This document shows positions 56,828 through 64,000 of a stretch of 64,000 nt of DNA, piece by piece (within the stretch, counting starts at the first letter, position 1; each line of letters begins with the position of its first letter). Position numbers and translations under genes: made by a program. The notes under the pieces were generated by a model, which was given only the letters and a program-made list of their open reading frames with translations, was not told where the DNA came from and searched no databases. The DNA is from Deinococcus puniceus. GTDB lineage: Bacteria; Deinococcota; Deinococci; Deinococcales; Deinococcaceae. The DNA is taken from assembly GCF_001644565.1 (NCBI RefSeq), contig NZ_CP011387.1, forward strand, positions 2,278,501 through 2,342,500. Reading direction: 5' to 3'.

Positions 56828-57520
56828 TCACAGCTCCAGCAGCCTGTACCCGTACACGTTGACCACTTTCGAGCCGCTTTCTTCGTCGGTGTAATCCTGC
56901 TTTTTACCCTCGTACTCGTGGATGTGACCGTGAACCACGAGGCGGGGGTGGCGCTGGCGGATGAAGCGGGAAATGGAATCACAGCCCCGGTGAGCATAAT
57001 CGAGGCCCGCGTGTGGCCCCAGCGGCGGCGCGTGCGTGAGCAGGATGTCCACGCCCCGTCTGGCCCGCCACGCCAGCATGCCCAGTCCCATGCGGCCCTC
57101 GGTGGCGCTGTACTGGCCCGCGCCGTCTTTGCGGTAGCGGGGAGCGCCGCCCCAGCCCGCGATTTTTAGGCCTGCTTCTTCTACCACGCGGCCATGTGCG
57201 TTGATCACGCCACGCGGCGGAATGCGCCCGTCGCCCTCGTTCACGTACTCGTTTTCGTGGTTGCCGTGCACGTACACGATGGGCACGGTCAGGGTACTCG
57301 CCAAGAATTCGAGGTAATACCCCGGCAAGTCTCCGGCGGCCAGTACCAGATCGACGGGCGGCGCTCCGTGCGGAAAACCTTCGCGGTACACGAAAGGATG
57401 CACGTAGTCGGCCAGCAGCATCAGGCGCTTGGTGGGCGCGGCAGACGCCGAAAGCGCCGTGTGCGGGTCTACCGTTTCGCCGGGCAGAGTGGAGGGGGTG
57501 GGGGTGGGCGTATCGATCAT
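56828..57520 (-). CDS. Metallophosphoesterase
   Basis: This 230-residue calcineurin-like phosphoesterase has motifs L-A-A-G-D-L-P-G-Y-Y, V-H-G-N-H-E-N-E-Y, I-L-L-T-H-A-P-P-L-G and V-H-G-H-I-H-E-Y-E-G, giving most metal ligands. The first motif is atypical: A-D-Y-V-H-P-F-V has Asp and His separated by two residues, not one (usual D-x-H). The N-terminal 30 residues are Thr/Pro/Ala-rich without a clear signal, and no Shine-Dalgarno or -10 confirms the ATG at 57520; an internal ATG at 57421 would start directly before the first motif. The substrate is unknown. Confidence 0.82.
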   Translation of the reverse strand: MIDTPTPTPSTLPGETVDPHTALSASAAPTKRLMLLADYVHPFVYREGFPHGAPPVDLVLAAGDLPGYYLEFLASTLTVPIVYVHGNHENEYVNEGDGRIPPRGVINAHGRVVEEAGLKIAGWGGAPRYRKDGAGQYSATEGRMGLGMLAWRARRGVDILLTHAPPLGPHAGLDYAHRGCDSISRFIRQRHPRLVVHGHIHEYEGKKQDYTDEESGSKVVNVYGYRLLEL

Positions 57521-57683
57521 GAAAAAAGAGGGAAAACAAAGTCAGTGCCGAAGCCGGGGGAAAAGAAGACCGCGCAGGAGCGGAGGCTGAGTTGCTGTTC
57601 TCTGGAGTCTAGCGCCGAACGGCCCCGCACAGGCCCAAGCATCTAGCCGGGATAAAGGCTGGACGAGACACGAACCCAGCCAG

Positions 57684-57689
57684 TACGCT
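57684..57689 (+). promoter_or_regulatory. -10 element, leaderless
   Basis: TACGCT, 7 nt before the ATG at 57697. Confidence 0.5.
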
Positions 57690-57696
57690 CGGACTC

Positions 57697-58251
57697 ATGA
57701 ACGTTCTGACCACCCCGCGCCTATTTTTGACGCCCCTGACCCGCGCCCTGATGTGGCGGCGGATGTCGGCGGAAGGCCAAGCTGGATTTGACGCCGCTGT
57801 AGACGGGCCAGCTGGAAAAGTGACGGTTCATTTGCCTGCCGAATGGCCCGGCGATTTTTTGCCGATGTTGCCTGTACTGCTCGACAGTGGGGCCGAGGTA
57901 GTCGACAGCAATTTTGTGGCGATAGAACGCGCCAGCCTCTGCGCCGTGGGGCAACTGGGCACCAAAGGATTTCCGGATCGGACAGGCAAAGTCGAGATCG
58001 GGTACGGCCTGACTCCGCAGGCGTGGGGGCGTGGGCTGGCAACCGAGGCGGTGGGGGCACTCCTGACCTCCCTCGGTCAGCGCCCAGACGTGAGAACCGT
58101 AATCGCACACACCCTGCACACCAACGTGGAAAGCCACCGCGTCCTTATCAAACAGAATTTTGAGCGCACCGCGCAGGCGTGGGATGAAGAAGATGGCGAT
58201 TTGTGGGTGTGGACTTGGCGCGGCCTGACCACTTCACACACAGGCTCATGA
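57697..58251 (+). CDS. GNAT-family N-acetyltransferase
   Basis: This 184-residue acetyltransferase resembles the RimJ/RimL-like group. It begins L-T-T-P-R-L-F-L-T-P-L, and the acetyl-CoA site is V-E-I-G-Y-G-L-T-P-Q-A-W-G-R-G-L-A-T-E-A (residues about 107-126). A-H-T-L-H-T-N-V-E-S-H-R-V-L-I-K-Q-N-F follows, the common V-x-N-x-x-S-x-x-V-L-x-x-x-G-F element. The acceptor substrate is unknown. The gene ends just inside a possible ARG box for the next gene. Confidence 0.9.
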   Translation: MNVLTTPRLFLTPLTRALMWRRMSAEGQAGFDAAVDGPAGKVTVHLPAEWPGDFLPMLPVLLDSGAEVVDSNFVAIERASLCAVGQLGTKGFPDRTGKVEIGYGLTPQAWGRGLATEAVGALLTSLGQRPDVRTVIAHTLHTNVESHRVLIKQNFERTAQAWDEEDGDLWVWTWRGLTTSHTGS

Positions 58252-58270
58252 ATATACACCTGAATATTCA
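58247..58270 (+). promoter_or_regulatory. Candidate ARG box upstream of arginase
   Basis: CATGAATATACACCTGAATATTCA contains TGAAT half-sites twice and a TGAATATTCA palindrome, resembling ArgR/AhrC operators (T-G-A-A-T and A-T-T-C-A half-sites). It lies about 95 bp before the arginase ATG. Confidence 0.45.
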
Positions 58271-58350
58271 GACTCCGTGTACTGCAGCCCTTTAAGCCCC
58301 ATACGCCGAAAATATTGTTGCAGACGCAAGGCATAGTCCCGTTTAAGCTC

Positions 58351-58356
58351 TAAGCT
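58351..58356 (+). promoter_or_regulatory. -10 element of arginase gene, leaderless
   Basis: TAAGCT, 7 nt before the ATG at 58364. Confidence 0.5.
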
Positions 58357-58363
58357 GGTCTGT

Positions 58364-59263
<900 letters not shown>

Positions 59264-59287
59264 CACAGGGCCTTCCTAAAATTCAGA

Positions 59288-59318
59288 CAAAAAAGCCCCG
59301 TTTTGACACGGGGTTTTC
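59288..59318 (+). terminator. Bidirectional terminator
   Basis: AGCCCCGT / ACGGGG stem flanked by AAAAAA and TTTTC, between arginase and tRNA-Met. Confidence 0.85.
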
Positions 59319-59333
59319 TGTTCCTAATTTTTG

Positions 59334-59410
<77 letters not shown>

Positions 59411-59454
59411 TTAGGGTGGTGCGTCCTGCCAACTGTACACTGATGCTTATGCAG

Positions 59455-59486
59455 TGATAAAAGTTGCCCCGCTGTTGGGCGGGGCC
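59455..59486 (-). terminator. Terminator of tRNA-Ala
   Basis: GCCCCGC / GCGGGGC stem followed by AACTTTTATC on the minus strand. Confidence 0.8.
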
Positions 59487-59491
59487 GACTT

Positions 59492-59567
<76 letters not shown>

Positions 59568-59615
59568 TCACCGTATTCTCTTGCTCGCCTCTTGTGCCGC
59601 TCTCAAGGCTCAGCT

Positions 59616-59644
59616 AGGTTAACAGCGAGATTCGAACTTGTCAA
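59616..59644 (-). promoter_or_regulatory. Promoter of tRNA-Ala
   Basis: TTGACA (59639-59644, minus) and TAACCT (59616-59621) are separated by 17 bp; about 42 nt lead to the tRNA 5' end. Confidence 0.75.
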
Positions 59645-59668
59645 CCACCAGCGTAAAACGCATTCTGC

Positions 59669-60352
59669 CTAAGGCGCAGGCGGCGCAGAAACCCCGTGCT
59701 GGGCAGCCAAACGCACGTAGCCCTCGATCAGGTGAATGATGACCGGATTGTGCGTGTGGACGCCGTGCGCGTCACCGACGCCGCCCTCTTCTATGAAGTG
59801 TGCCACCAACGCCGCCTCACCGTCGCGGGCGAGCAGGAAGGCCTGCTGTCCGGCGGCGGCAATGGAGGGCAAATTGGTCAGCACCGTGCGGTGAAGCTCT
59901 ACGCCGCGTGGGGTCAGGCGCTCCAGCCGGTCAGCCAACGCCGCGTCTCCGGCCATGTAGACGCTGCGGCGGGCATTCAGGGTCAGGTCTTCGCACAGGC
60001 TGCGAATGGCGGCCTCGCCGTACAGGTGGTATACGGCTTCGGGGGCCGGATCGGGGGCGAGGCGCGACAGATCACGGTCTAGGGCACTGAGGCGGTCATC
60101 GAAGGATCGGCGCGAGCGGGCCAAGTACTCGCGGGCGCTGAGGGGCGCGTATTCCAGCGGATTCTGGCCTACTTTGGCCGCCAGCCCACGCCCCTCCAAG
60201 CGTTCCAGCGTCTCGTAAATCTTGGGGCGAGGAATGCCCGCTTGCCGCGCGACACGGGCAGGCACAGCCCGGCCCAGCGCCAGCAGCGCGGTATAGGCGC
60301 GGGCCTCGTATTCGGTCAGGCCCAACGCTTGGAGGTGAATCACGGCGCTCAT
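59669..60352 (-). CDS. TrmB-family transcriptional regulator
   Basis: The 227-residue protein begins with the TrmB winged helix (L-Q-A-L-G-L-T-E-Y-E-A-R-A-Y-T-A-L-L-A-L-G, then R-P-K-I-Y-E-T-L-E-R-L-E-G-R-G-L). It continues with a coiled-coil and a phospholipase-D-like C-terminal module often found in this family. In archaea and some bacteria TrmB proteins control sugar or stress genes; the target here is unknown. It is divergent from the urease operon, with 250 bp between, so urease is one possible target. TATGCT lies 9 nt before the ATG, a bit far for a leaderless start. Confidence 0.88.
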   Translation of the reverse strand: MSAVIHLQALGLTEYEARAYTALLALGRAVPARVARQAGIPRPKIYETLERLEGRGLAAKVGQNPLEYAPLSAREYLARSRRSFDDRLSALDRDLSRLAPDPAPEAVYHLYGEAAIRSLCEDLTLNARRSVYMAGDAALADRLERLTPRGVELHRTVLTNLPSIAAAGQQAFLLARDGEAALVAHFIEEGGVGDAHGVHTHNPVIIHLIEGYVRLAAQHGVSAPPAP

Positions 60353-60602
60353 CTGAGAGTCAGCATAAAGGATGACGGCGGCCTATCCCCCACACGAACA
60401 CAGACAGGTAGGCGGGTGAGTCAGACCGGATGCTATATACACGCAGCCTGTCTGTCAGATGGAATACAACCAGTCGCAGAAACAGGACGTTTGCCTGTAT
60501 CGTCAACAGTTGATTGCATCCTGCTTAGAAACCCGGCGACAGAATGCAGACGCGGCGGCATAAGCTGATTTCTACAGACCTGTTCACCCCCAAGGAGCCT
60601 GC
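60353..60602. other. Divergent control region between TrmB gene and urease
   Basis: It holds ACAGACAGG (60400-60408) and its inverse CCTGTCTGT (60447-60455), which flank 38 bp containing TATATA (60434-60439). The pair is placed where an operator or promoter for either direction could lie. A Shine-Dalgarno AAGGAG at the right end serves ureAB. Nothing else is recognised. Confidence 0.45.
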
Positions 60603-61283
60603 GTGAAACTGACTGAACGCGAACGCGACAAACTGTTGATTTTTACGGCGGCTGAGGTGGCCCGCAGGCGTAGGGCACGCGGCCTGAAGCTGAACCATCC
60701 GGAGGCGGTGGCGTACATCACGGCGGAAGTGCTGGAAGGCATCCGCGACGGGCGGCGCGTGGAAGACCTGATGGGCTGGGGCGCGACGCTCCTGACCGCC
60801 GACGACGTAATGGACGGCGTGCCGGAACTGATCCACGATATTCAGGTAGAAGGCACCTTCCCCGACGGCACCAAGCTGGTCACTATTCATGACCCGATTC
60901 GCGGGGGCCACAGCGGGGTCATCGCGGGCGAATACCTGCTGCAAGACGGCGCAATAGAGTTGAATGCGGGCAAACCTGTGACCGTGCTGATGGTTGCCAA
61001 CACCGCAGACCGCCCGATTCAGGTGGGCAGCCATTTTCATTTTTTTGAGGTGAACGCCGCGCTGAACTTTGACCGGGCCGCCGCCTACGGCCAACGCCTG
61101 AACATTCCCGCCGGAACCGCCGTGCGCTTCGAACCCGGCGAGGAACGGGAAGTGGAAGCCGTGCCACTCGGCGGAACCCGCAGCGTGTACGGCATGAACG
61201 CACTGGTGAGCGGCGATTTGGACTCGGAACGGGAACGGGCACTGGAGCGGGCCAGGGCGGGCGGATTCAGGGGGGCAGAGTGA
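60603..61283 (+). CDS. Urease gamma-beta subunit fusion (UreAB)
   Basis: This 226-residue protein joins the urease gamma subunit (residues about 1-100: [34 protein letters not shown]) to the beta subunit. The beta part begins about residue 115 and includes [17 protein letters not shown] and [14 protein letters not shown]. In most bacteria ureA and ureB are separate; fusions occur in Helicobacter and some other groups. It assembles with UreC into the nickel apoenzyme. The GTG follows AAGGAG. A 105-bp gap with an R2 repeat separates it from ureC. Confidence 0.95.
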   Translation: MKLTERERDKLLIFTAAEVARRRRARGLKLNHPEAVAYITAEVLEGIRDGRRVEDLMGWGATLLTADDVMDGVPELIHDIQVEGTFPDGTKLVTIHDPIRGGHSGVIAGEYLLQDGAIELNAGKPVTVLMVANTADRPIQVGSHFHFFEVNAALNFDRAAAYGQRLNIPAGTAVRFEPGEEREVEAVPLGGTRSVYGMNALVSGDLDSERERALERARAGGFRGAE

Positions 61284-61289
61284 TAAAGG

Positions 61290-61335
61290 GCAACCCCCCG
61301 TTGCTTCGCAACGCCCCCCCTTAGAGGTGGGGAGC
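61290..61335. repeat. R2-type repeat core between ureAB and ureC
   Basis: AACCCCCCGTTGCTTCGCAACG (shown as two halves: C-tract, GTTGC, then GCAAC) followed by a C-tract and TTAGAGGTGGGGAGC, matching 40756-40801. Confidence 0.6.
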
Positions 61336-61388
61336 AAAACCAATCGGTCTCGTCTCACTCGCCTACACCGGGCAGAGGGGTCTGTTTG

Positions 61389-63095
61389 ATGAGGATTTCC
61401 CGCAAGCAATATGCCGACCTGTACGGCCCCACCACCGGAGACCGGGTGCGCTTGGGCGACACACAACTGCTGATCGAAATTGAGCGCGACCTGACCACCT
61501 ACGGCGAAGAAGTGAAATTTGGCGGCGGCAAAGTCATTCGGGACGGCCTCGGCCAGAGCAGCACCGCTACCCGCGCCGATCCGAACGTGCCCGATCTGGT
61601 CATCACCAACGCGATCATTCTGGATCACTGGGGCGTGATTAAGGCCGATGTAGGCGTGAAGAACGGGCGGATTACGGCGATTGGCAAGGCGGGCAATCCC
61701 GGCACGCAGGACGGCGTCAGTCCGGGCCTGACCATCGGGGCCAGCACCGAAATCATCGCGGGCGAGGGCCACATTCTTACGGCGGGCGGCGTGGATACCC
61801 ACATTCATTTTATTGCGCCGCAGCAGTGCTGGACGGCATTGGAATCGGGCGTGACCACCATGATCGGCGGCGGCACTGGCCCCACAGCGGGCACAAGCGC
61901 CACCACCTGCACCCCCGGCGAGTGGCACATTCACCGCATGTTGGAAAGCTTGGCGGGCCTGCCGCTGAACTTTGGACTGCTGGGCAAGGGCAACGCCAGC
62001 ACCAAAGCGCCGCTGGCCGAGCAGATTCGGGCCGGGGCGCTGGGCCTCAAGCTGCACGAGGACTGGGGCACTACGCCCGCCGCAATAGATGCCGCCCTCA
62101 GCGTGGCCGAGGATTTTGACGTGCAGGTGGCGATTCACACCGACACTCTGAACGAATCGGGCTTCGTGGAAGACAGCATCCGGGCCTTCGCGGGCCGCAC
62201 CATTCACACCTTTCATACCGAGGGCGCAGGCGGCGGCCACGCGCCCGACATTATCCGGGTGGCGGGGCTGCCCAACGTGTTGCCGTCTAGCACGAACCCC
62301 ACCATGCCGTTTACCGTCAATACCATCCACGAACATCTGGATATGCTGATGGTCTGCCACCACCTCAGCCCGCGCATTCCCGAAGATGTAAGTTTTGCCG
62401 AAAGCCGGATTCGGCCCGAAACCATTGCTGCCGAAGACGTGCTGCACGATCTGGGCGTGTTTTCCATGATGAGCAGCGATTCTCAGGCGATGGGGCGGGT
62501 GGGCGAGGTGATTACCCGGACGTGGCAGACGGCGCACAAGATGAAGCTTCAGCGCGGCGCACTCCACACGGACACCCGCGCCGACAACTTCCGCGCCCGG
62601 CGCTATATCGCCAAATACACCATCAATCCGGCCATCGCACACGGCATCGCGCACGAAGTCGGCAGCATCGAAGTGGGCAAACTGGCCGATCTGGTGCTGT
62701 GGAAGCCTGCCTTTTTCGGCGCAAAAACGGCCATGATCATCAAGGGCGGTTTGGTGGTAGCCGCGCAGATGGGCGATGCCAACGCCAGTATTCCCACGCC
62801 GCAGCCCGTGTACCCGCGCCCCATGTTTGCCGCACACGGCGGCGGAATGGACGCCACCTGCCTGCATTTCGTGTCGGGCATCAGTCTGGAACTGGGCCAC
62901 TTGCCGGACGTGGGCCGCCGCTACAGCGCCGTAGCGAATACGCGCAGCATCGGCAAGGCCGATATGATTCTGAACGCCGGGACGCCGCAGATCGACGTGA
63001 ATCCCGAAACCTATGAAGTGCGGGTAGACGGCGAACTGGCAACGTGTGAACCGCTGGACGAACTGCCGTTGGCGCAGAAGTATTTTTTATTCTGA
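61389..63095 (+). CDS. ureC: Urease alpha subunit UreC
   Basis: UreC holds the two-nickel active site that hydrolyses urea to ammonia and carbamate. The 568-residue protein is full length: [18 protein letters not shown] at the N-terminus, D-T-H-I-H-F (two His ligands), carbamylated Lys221 in [22 protein letters not shown], and [15 protein letters not shown]. The flap M-V-C-H-H-L-S-P contains the conserved Cys-His pair. The ATG at 61389 follows GAGGGG. Accessory genes (ureD, E, F, G) are not in this window and probably lie downstream. Its TGA overlaps the ATG of the next gene. Confidence 0.97.
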   Translation: MRISRKQYADLYGPTTGDRVRLGDTQLLIEIERDLTTYGEEVKFGGGKVIRDGLGQSSTATRADPNVPDLVITNAIILDHWGVIKADVGVKNGRITAIGKAGNPGTQDGVSPGLTIGASTEIIAGEGHILTAGGVDTHIHFIAPQQCWTALESGVTTMIGGGTGPTAGTSATTCTPGEWHIHRMLESLAGLPLNFGLLGKGNASTKAPLAEQIRAGALGLKLHEDWGTTPAAIDAALSVAEDFDVQVAIHTDTLNESGFVEDSIRAFAGRTIHTFHTEGAGGGHAPDIIRVAGLPNVLPSSTNPTMPFTVNTIHEHLDMLMVCHHLSPRIPEDVSFAESRIRPETIAAEDVLHDLGVFSMMSSDSQAMGRVGEVITRTWQTAHKMKLQRGALHTDTRADNFRARRYIAKYTINPAIAHGIAHEVGSIEVGKLADLVLWKPAFFGAKTAMIIKGGLVVAAQMGDANASIPTPQPVYPRPMFAAHGGGMDATCLHFVSGISLELGHLPDVGRRYSAVANTRSIGKADMILNAGTPQIDVNPETYEVRVDGELATCEPLDELPLAQKYFLF

Positions 63096-63670
63096 TGTGG
63101 CACGATGCCTTCCCCGCCTGCTCTGTCAACGGCTCGATTGAGCCGCCTGTTCCCTTCGGGCATCTGGGACTTAGAGGAGCCGTTCCGCAGAAGTGCGGCA
63201 CCTGCGACTTCCTGTTTGAAGGCTCATGCACAAGAGCTGCCGAAAGAATTGGCCGGTACCTGAACTTAGATCATGGGTTCTGTGGCATCGCTGGGCCAAC
63301 CCACCCAGTCTTCTTTGACCACAAATACTTCACTTCAAAGGTGACGGTTCCTAAGAAATGTTCTACCTGTCGCTATCTGCAAATAGACATGGTTCGGGGG
63401 CTTAAATGCGGCAAAGACACTCATATCTGGGGTGACTTCCCACGCTCGCTAGATTGGGGAACGTGGCATCCCGATTACATTTTTGTTGACCTCCCCTTCC
63501 CAAAAATCACCACACGTTTGATGGGACAAACTGTTCAGGAAAGTGACTTGATCGCCTTCATCAAGGAGTATCGCCGCGTAAATGCAGGGAGTTCTATGGC
63601 TGAAGCCAAGGAAGATTTCCACTGGCTCCAAGAGCAGCAGGAGGCCATGCGCTCCCTCCCGAAAGAATGA
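63095..63670 (+). CDS. Cysteine-rich protein of unknown function coupled to ureC
   Basis: This 191-residue protein starts within the ureC stop (TGATG), so its translation is probably coupled. It contains two related cysteine modules. Module 1 is V-P-Q-K-C-G-T-C (Cys34, Cys37) with Cys45 and Cys63; module 2 is V-P-K-K-C-S-T-C (Cys89, Cys92) with Cys105. Each is followed by a segment with H-P and aromatic residues. This is the pattern of a duplicated zinc or iron-sulfur binding unit. The C-terminal third is charged and helical. The gene is lower in GC and uses more A/T-ending codons than ureC, suggesting separate acquisition. It is not a known urease accessory protein; a metal-handling role is only a guess. 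Confidence 0.75.
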   Translation: MWHDAFPACSVNGSIEPPVPFGHLGLRGAVPQKCGTCDFLFEGSCTRAAERIGRYLNLDHGFCGIAGPTHPVFFDHKYFTSKVTVPKKCSTCRYLQIDMVRGLKCGKDTHIWGDFPRSLDWGTWHPDYIFVDLPFPKITTRLMGQTVQESDLIAFIKEYRRVNAGSSMAEAKEDFHWLQEQQEAMRSLPKE

Positions 63671-63778
63671 TGCCGCCGCCCTCAATCCCACTACTCCGGC
63701 CCACAGCGACAGCAGGTAATCTCGTTAAAAATAATCACCGCTGGCGTAAAAGCATTTCCTATGCTGAGGTAAACCCAA

Positions 63779-64000
63779 ATGTCCATCTTCACTGAGCAGA
63801 AATTAAAACTTTTGGCCCAAAGTGCCCACCACAGCCCCCGCCTTGCAGAATGGCTGGAGCGCGTCCTTACCGAAGGGCCGGGAGATTACGACTGGATGCT
63901 GACCGCTGAAGGCTTCTATACGAATGACCAGATTCCCTTGTTTGAAAACATTCTGGCCGAAATAGAAGATCAGGGAACGATCTATCCGGCGACGTTGGTA
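63779..64000 (+). CDS. Hypothetical protein, N-terminal part (runs off the window)
   Basis: An open frame of 74 codons begins at the ATG (63779) and continues past the edge. It reads M-S-I-F-T-E-Q-K-L-K-L-L-A-Q-S-A, then L-A-E-W-L-E-R-V-L-T-E-G-P-G-D-Y-D-W and E-N-I-L-A-E-I-E-D-Q-G, an amphipathic helical start. GAGGT lies 11 nt upstream and TATGCT precedes it. The family is not recognised from this fragment. Its AT-richer composition resembles the gene before it. Confidence 0.6.
   Translation, partial: MSIFTEQKLKLLAQSAHHSPRLAEWLERVLTEGPGDYDWMLTAEGFYTNDQIPLFENILAEIEDQGTIYPATLV

Noticed and set aside
60525..62900. A 791-codon open frame antisense to ureAB and ureC
   Set aside because: It crosses the whole urease region including the intergenic repeat, with Ala/His/Gly-rich nonsense sequence; urease is on the plus strand.

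Overview
The window is chromosomal DNA from a Deinococcus species. The strongest signs are a clear ddrB (Deinococcus-specific single-strand-annealing DNA-repair protein) with a palindromic damage-response operator, a close match to the Deinococcus NTP pyrophosphohydrolase DR2231, a crtB-crtI carotenoid pair, a high-GC base composition, and more than 20 genes whose start codon lies 5-8 nt after a TANNNT -10 element. That spacing is the signature of leaderless mRNAs, which are known to be abundant in Deinococcus, and I used it to choose several start codons.

Layout. 1-1.1 kb: an IS630-type insertion sequence (cut by the window edge) next to the 3' remnant of a host gene. 1.2-9.2 kb: a membrane protein, mfd, two paralogous small secreted proteins that share a conserved leader, a sulfonate/nitrate-type binding protein and a low-complexity basic protein. 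9.6-16.9 kb: glgX-treZ-treY, which debranch maltodextrin and convert it to trehalose. 17-27 kb: housekeeping genes (map, a Bax-inhibitor-like protein, two secreted/phosphoesterase genes, dcd, DoxX, moeA, a tandem SlyD fusion, a nucleotidyltransferase, an HD protein, trxB) and tRNA-Gln. 27-32 kb: rpsA, a holin-X/DUF3618-like envelope pair and a methyltransferase. 32.4-35.3 kb: crtB and crtI. 35.4-38.5 kb: an astacin-like lipoprotein protease, a lipase, OsmC and a small kinase. 38.7-43.6 kb: aceF and aceE, separated by a nested repeat. 43.7-52 kb: LysR, a P-loop kinase-like protein, uvrB with a candidate RDRM operator, secreted proteins, a degenerate deacetylase and a carboxylesterase. 52-60.4 kb: a MerR/GyrI-like regulator, an EAL phosphodiesterase, a thioesterase, ddrB, the NTP pyrophosphohydrolase, a tRNA-like RNA candidate, a phosphoesterase, GNAT, arginase with a possible ARG box, tRNA-Met, tRNA-Ala and a TrmB-type regulator. 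60.6-64 kb: urease (fused ureAB, then ureC), an unusual cysteine-rich gene coupled to ureC, and the start of a further gene. Arginase and urease together would break arginine down to ornithine, ammonia and CO2.

Across the window at least four families of short non-coding repeats sit between genes. One (consensus near GTCTAAGGGTCTAGGG) has inverted arms, occurs at seven loci, supplies the stop codon of two genes and, between aceE and aceF, carries a copy of a second repeat inside it. These repeats and the tRNA-like RNA are the least explained elements. No CRISPR array, prophage module or replication origin was seen.
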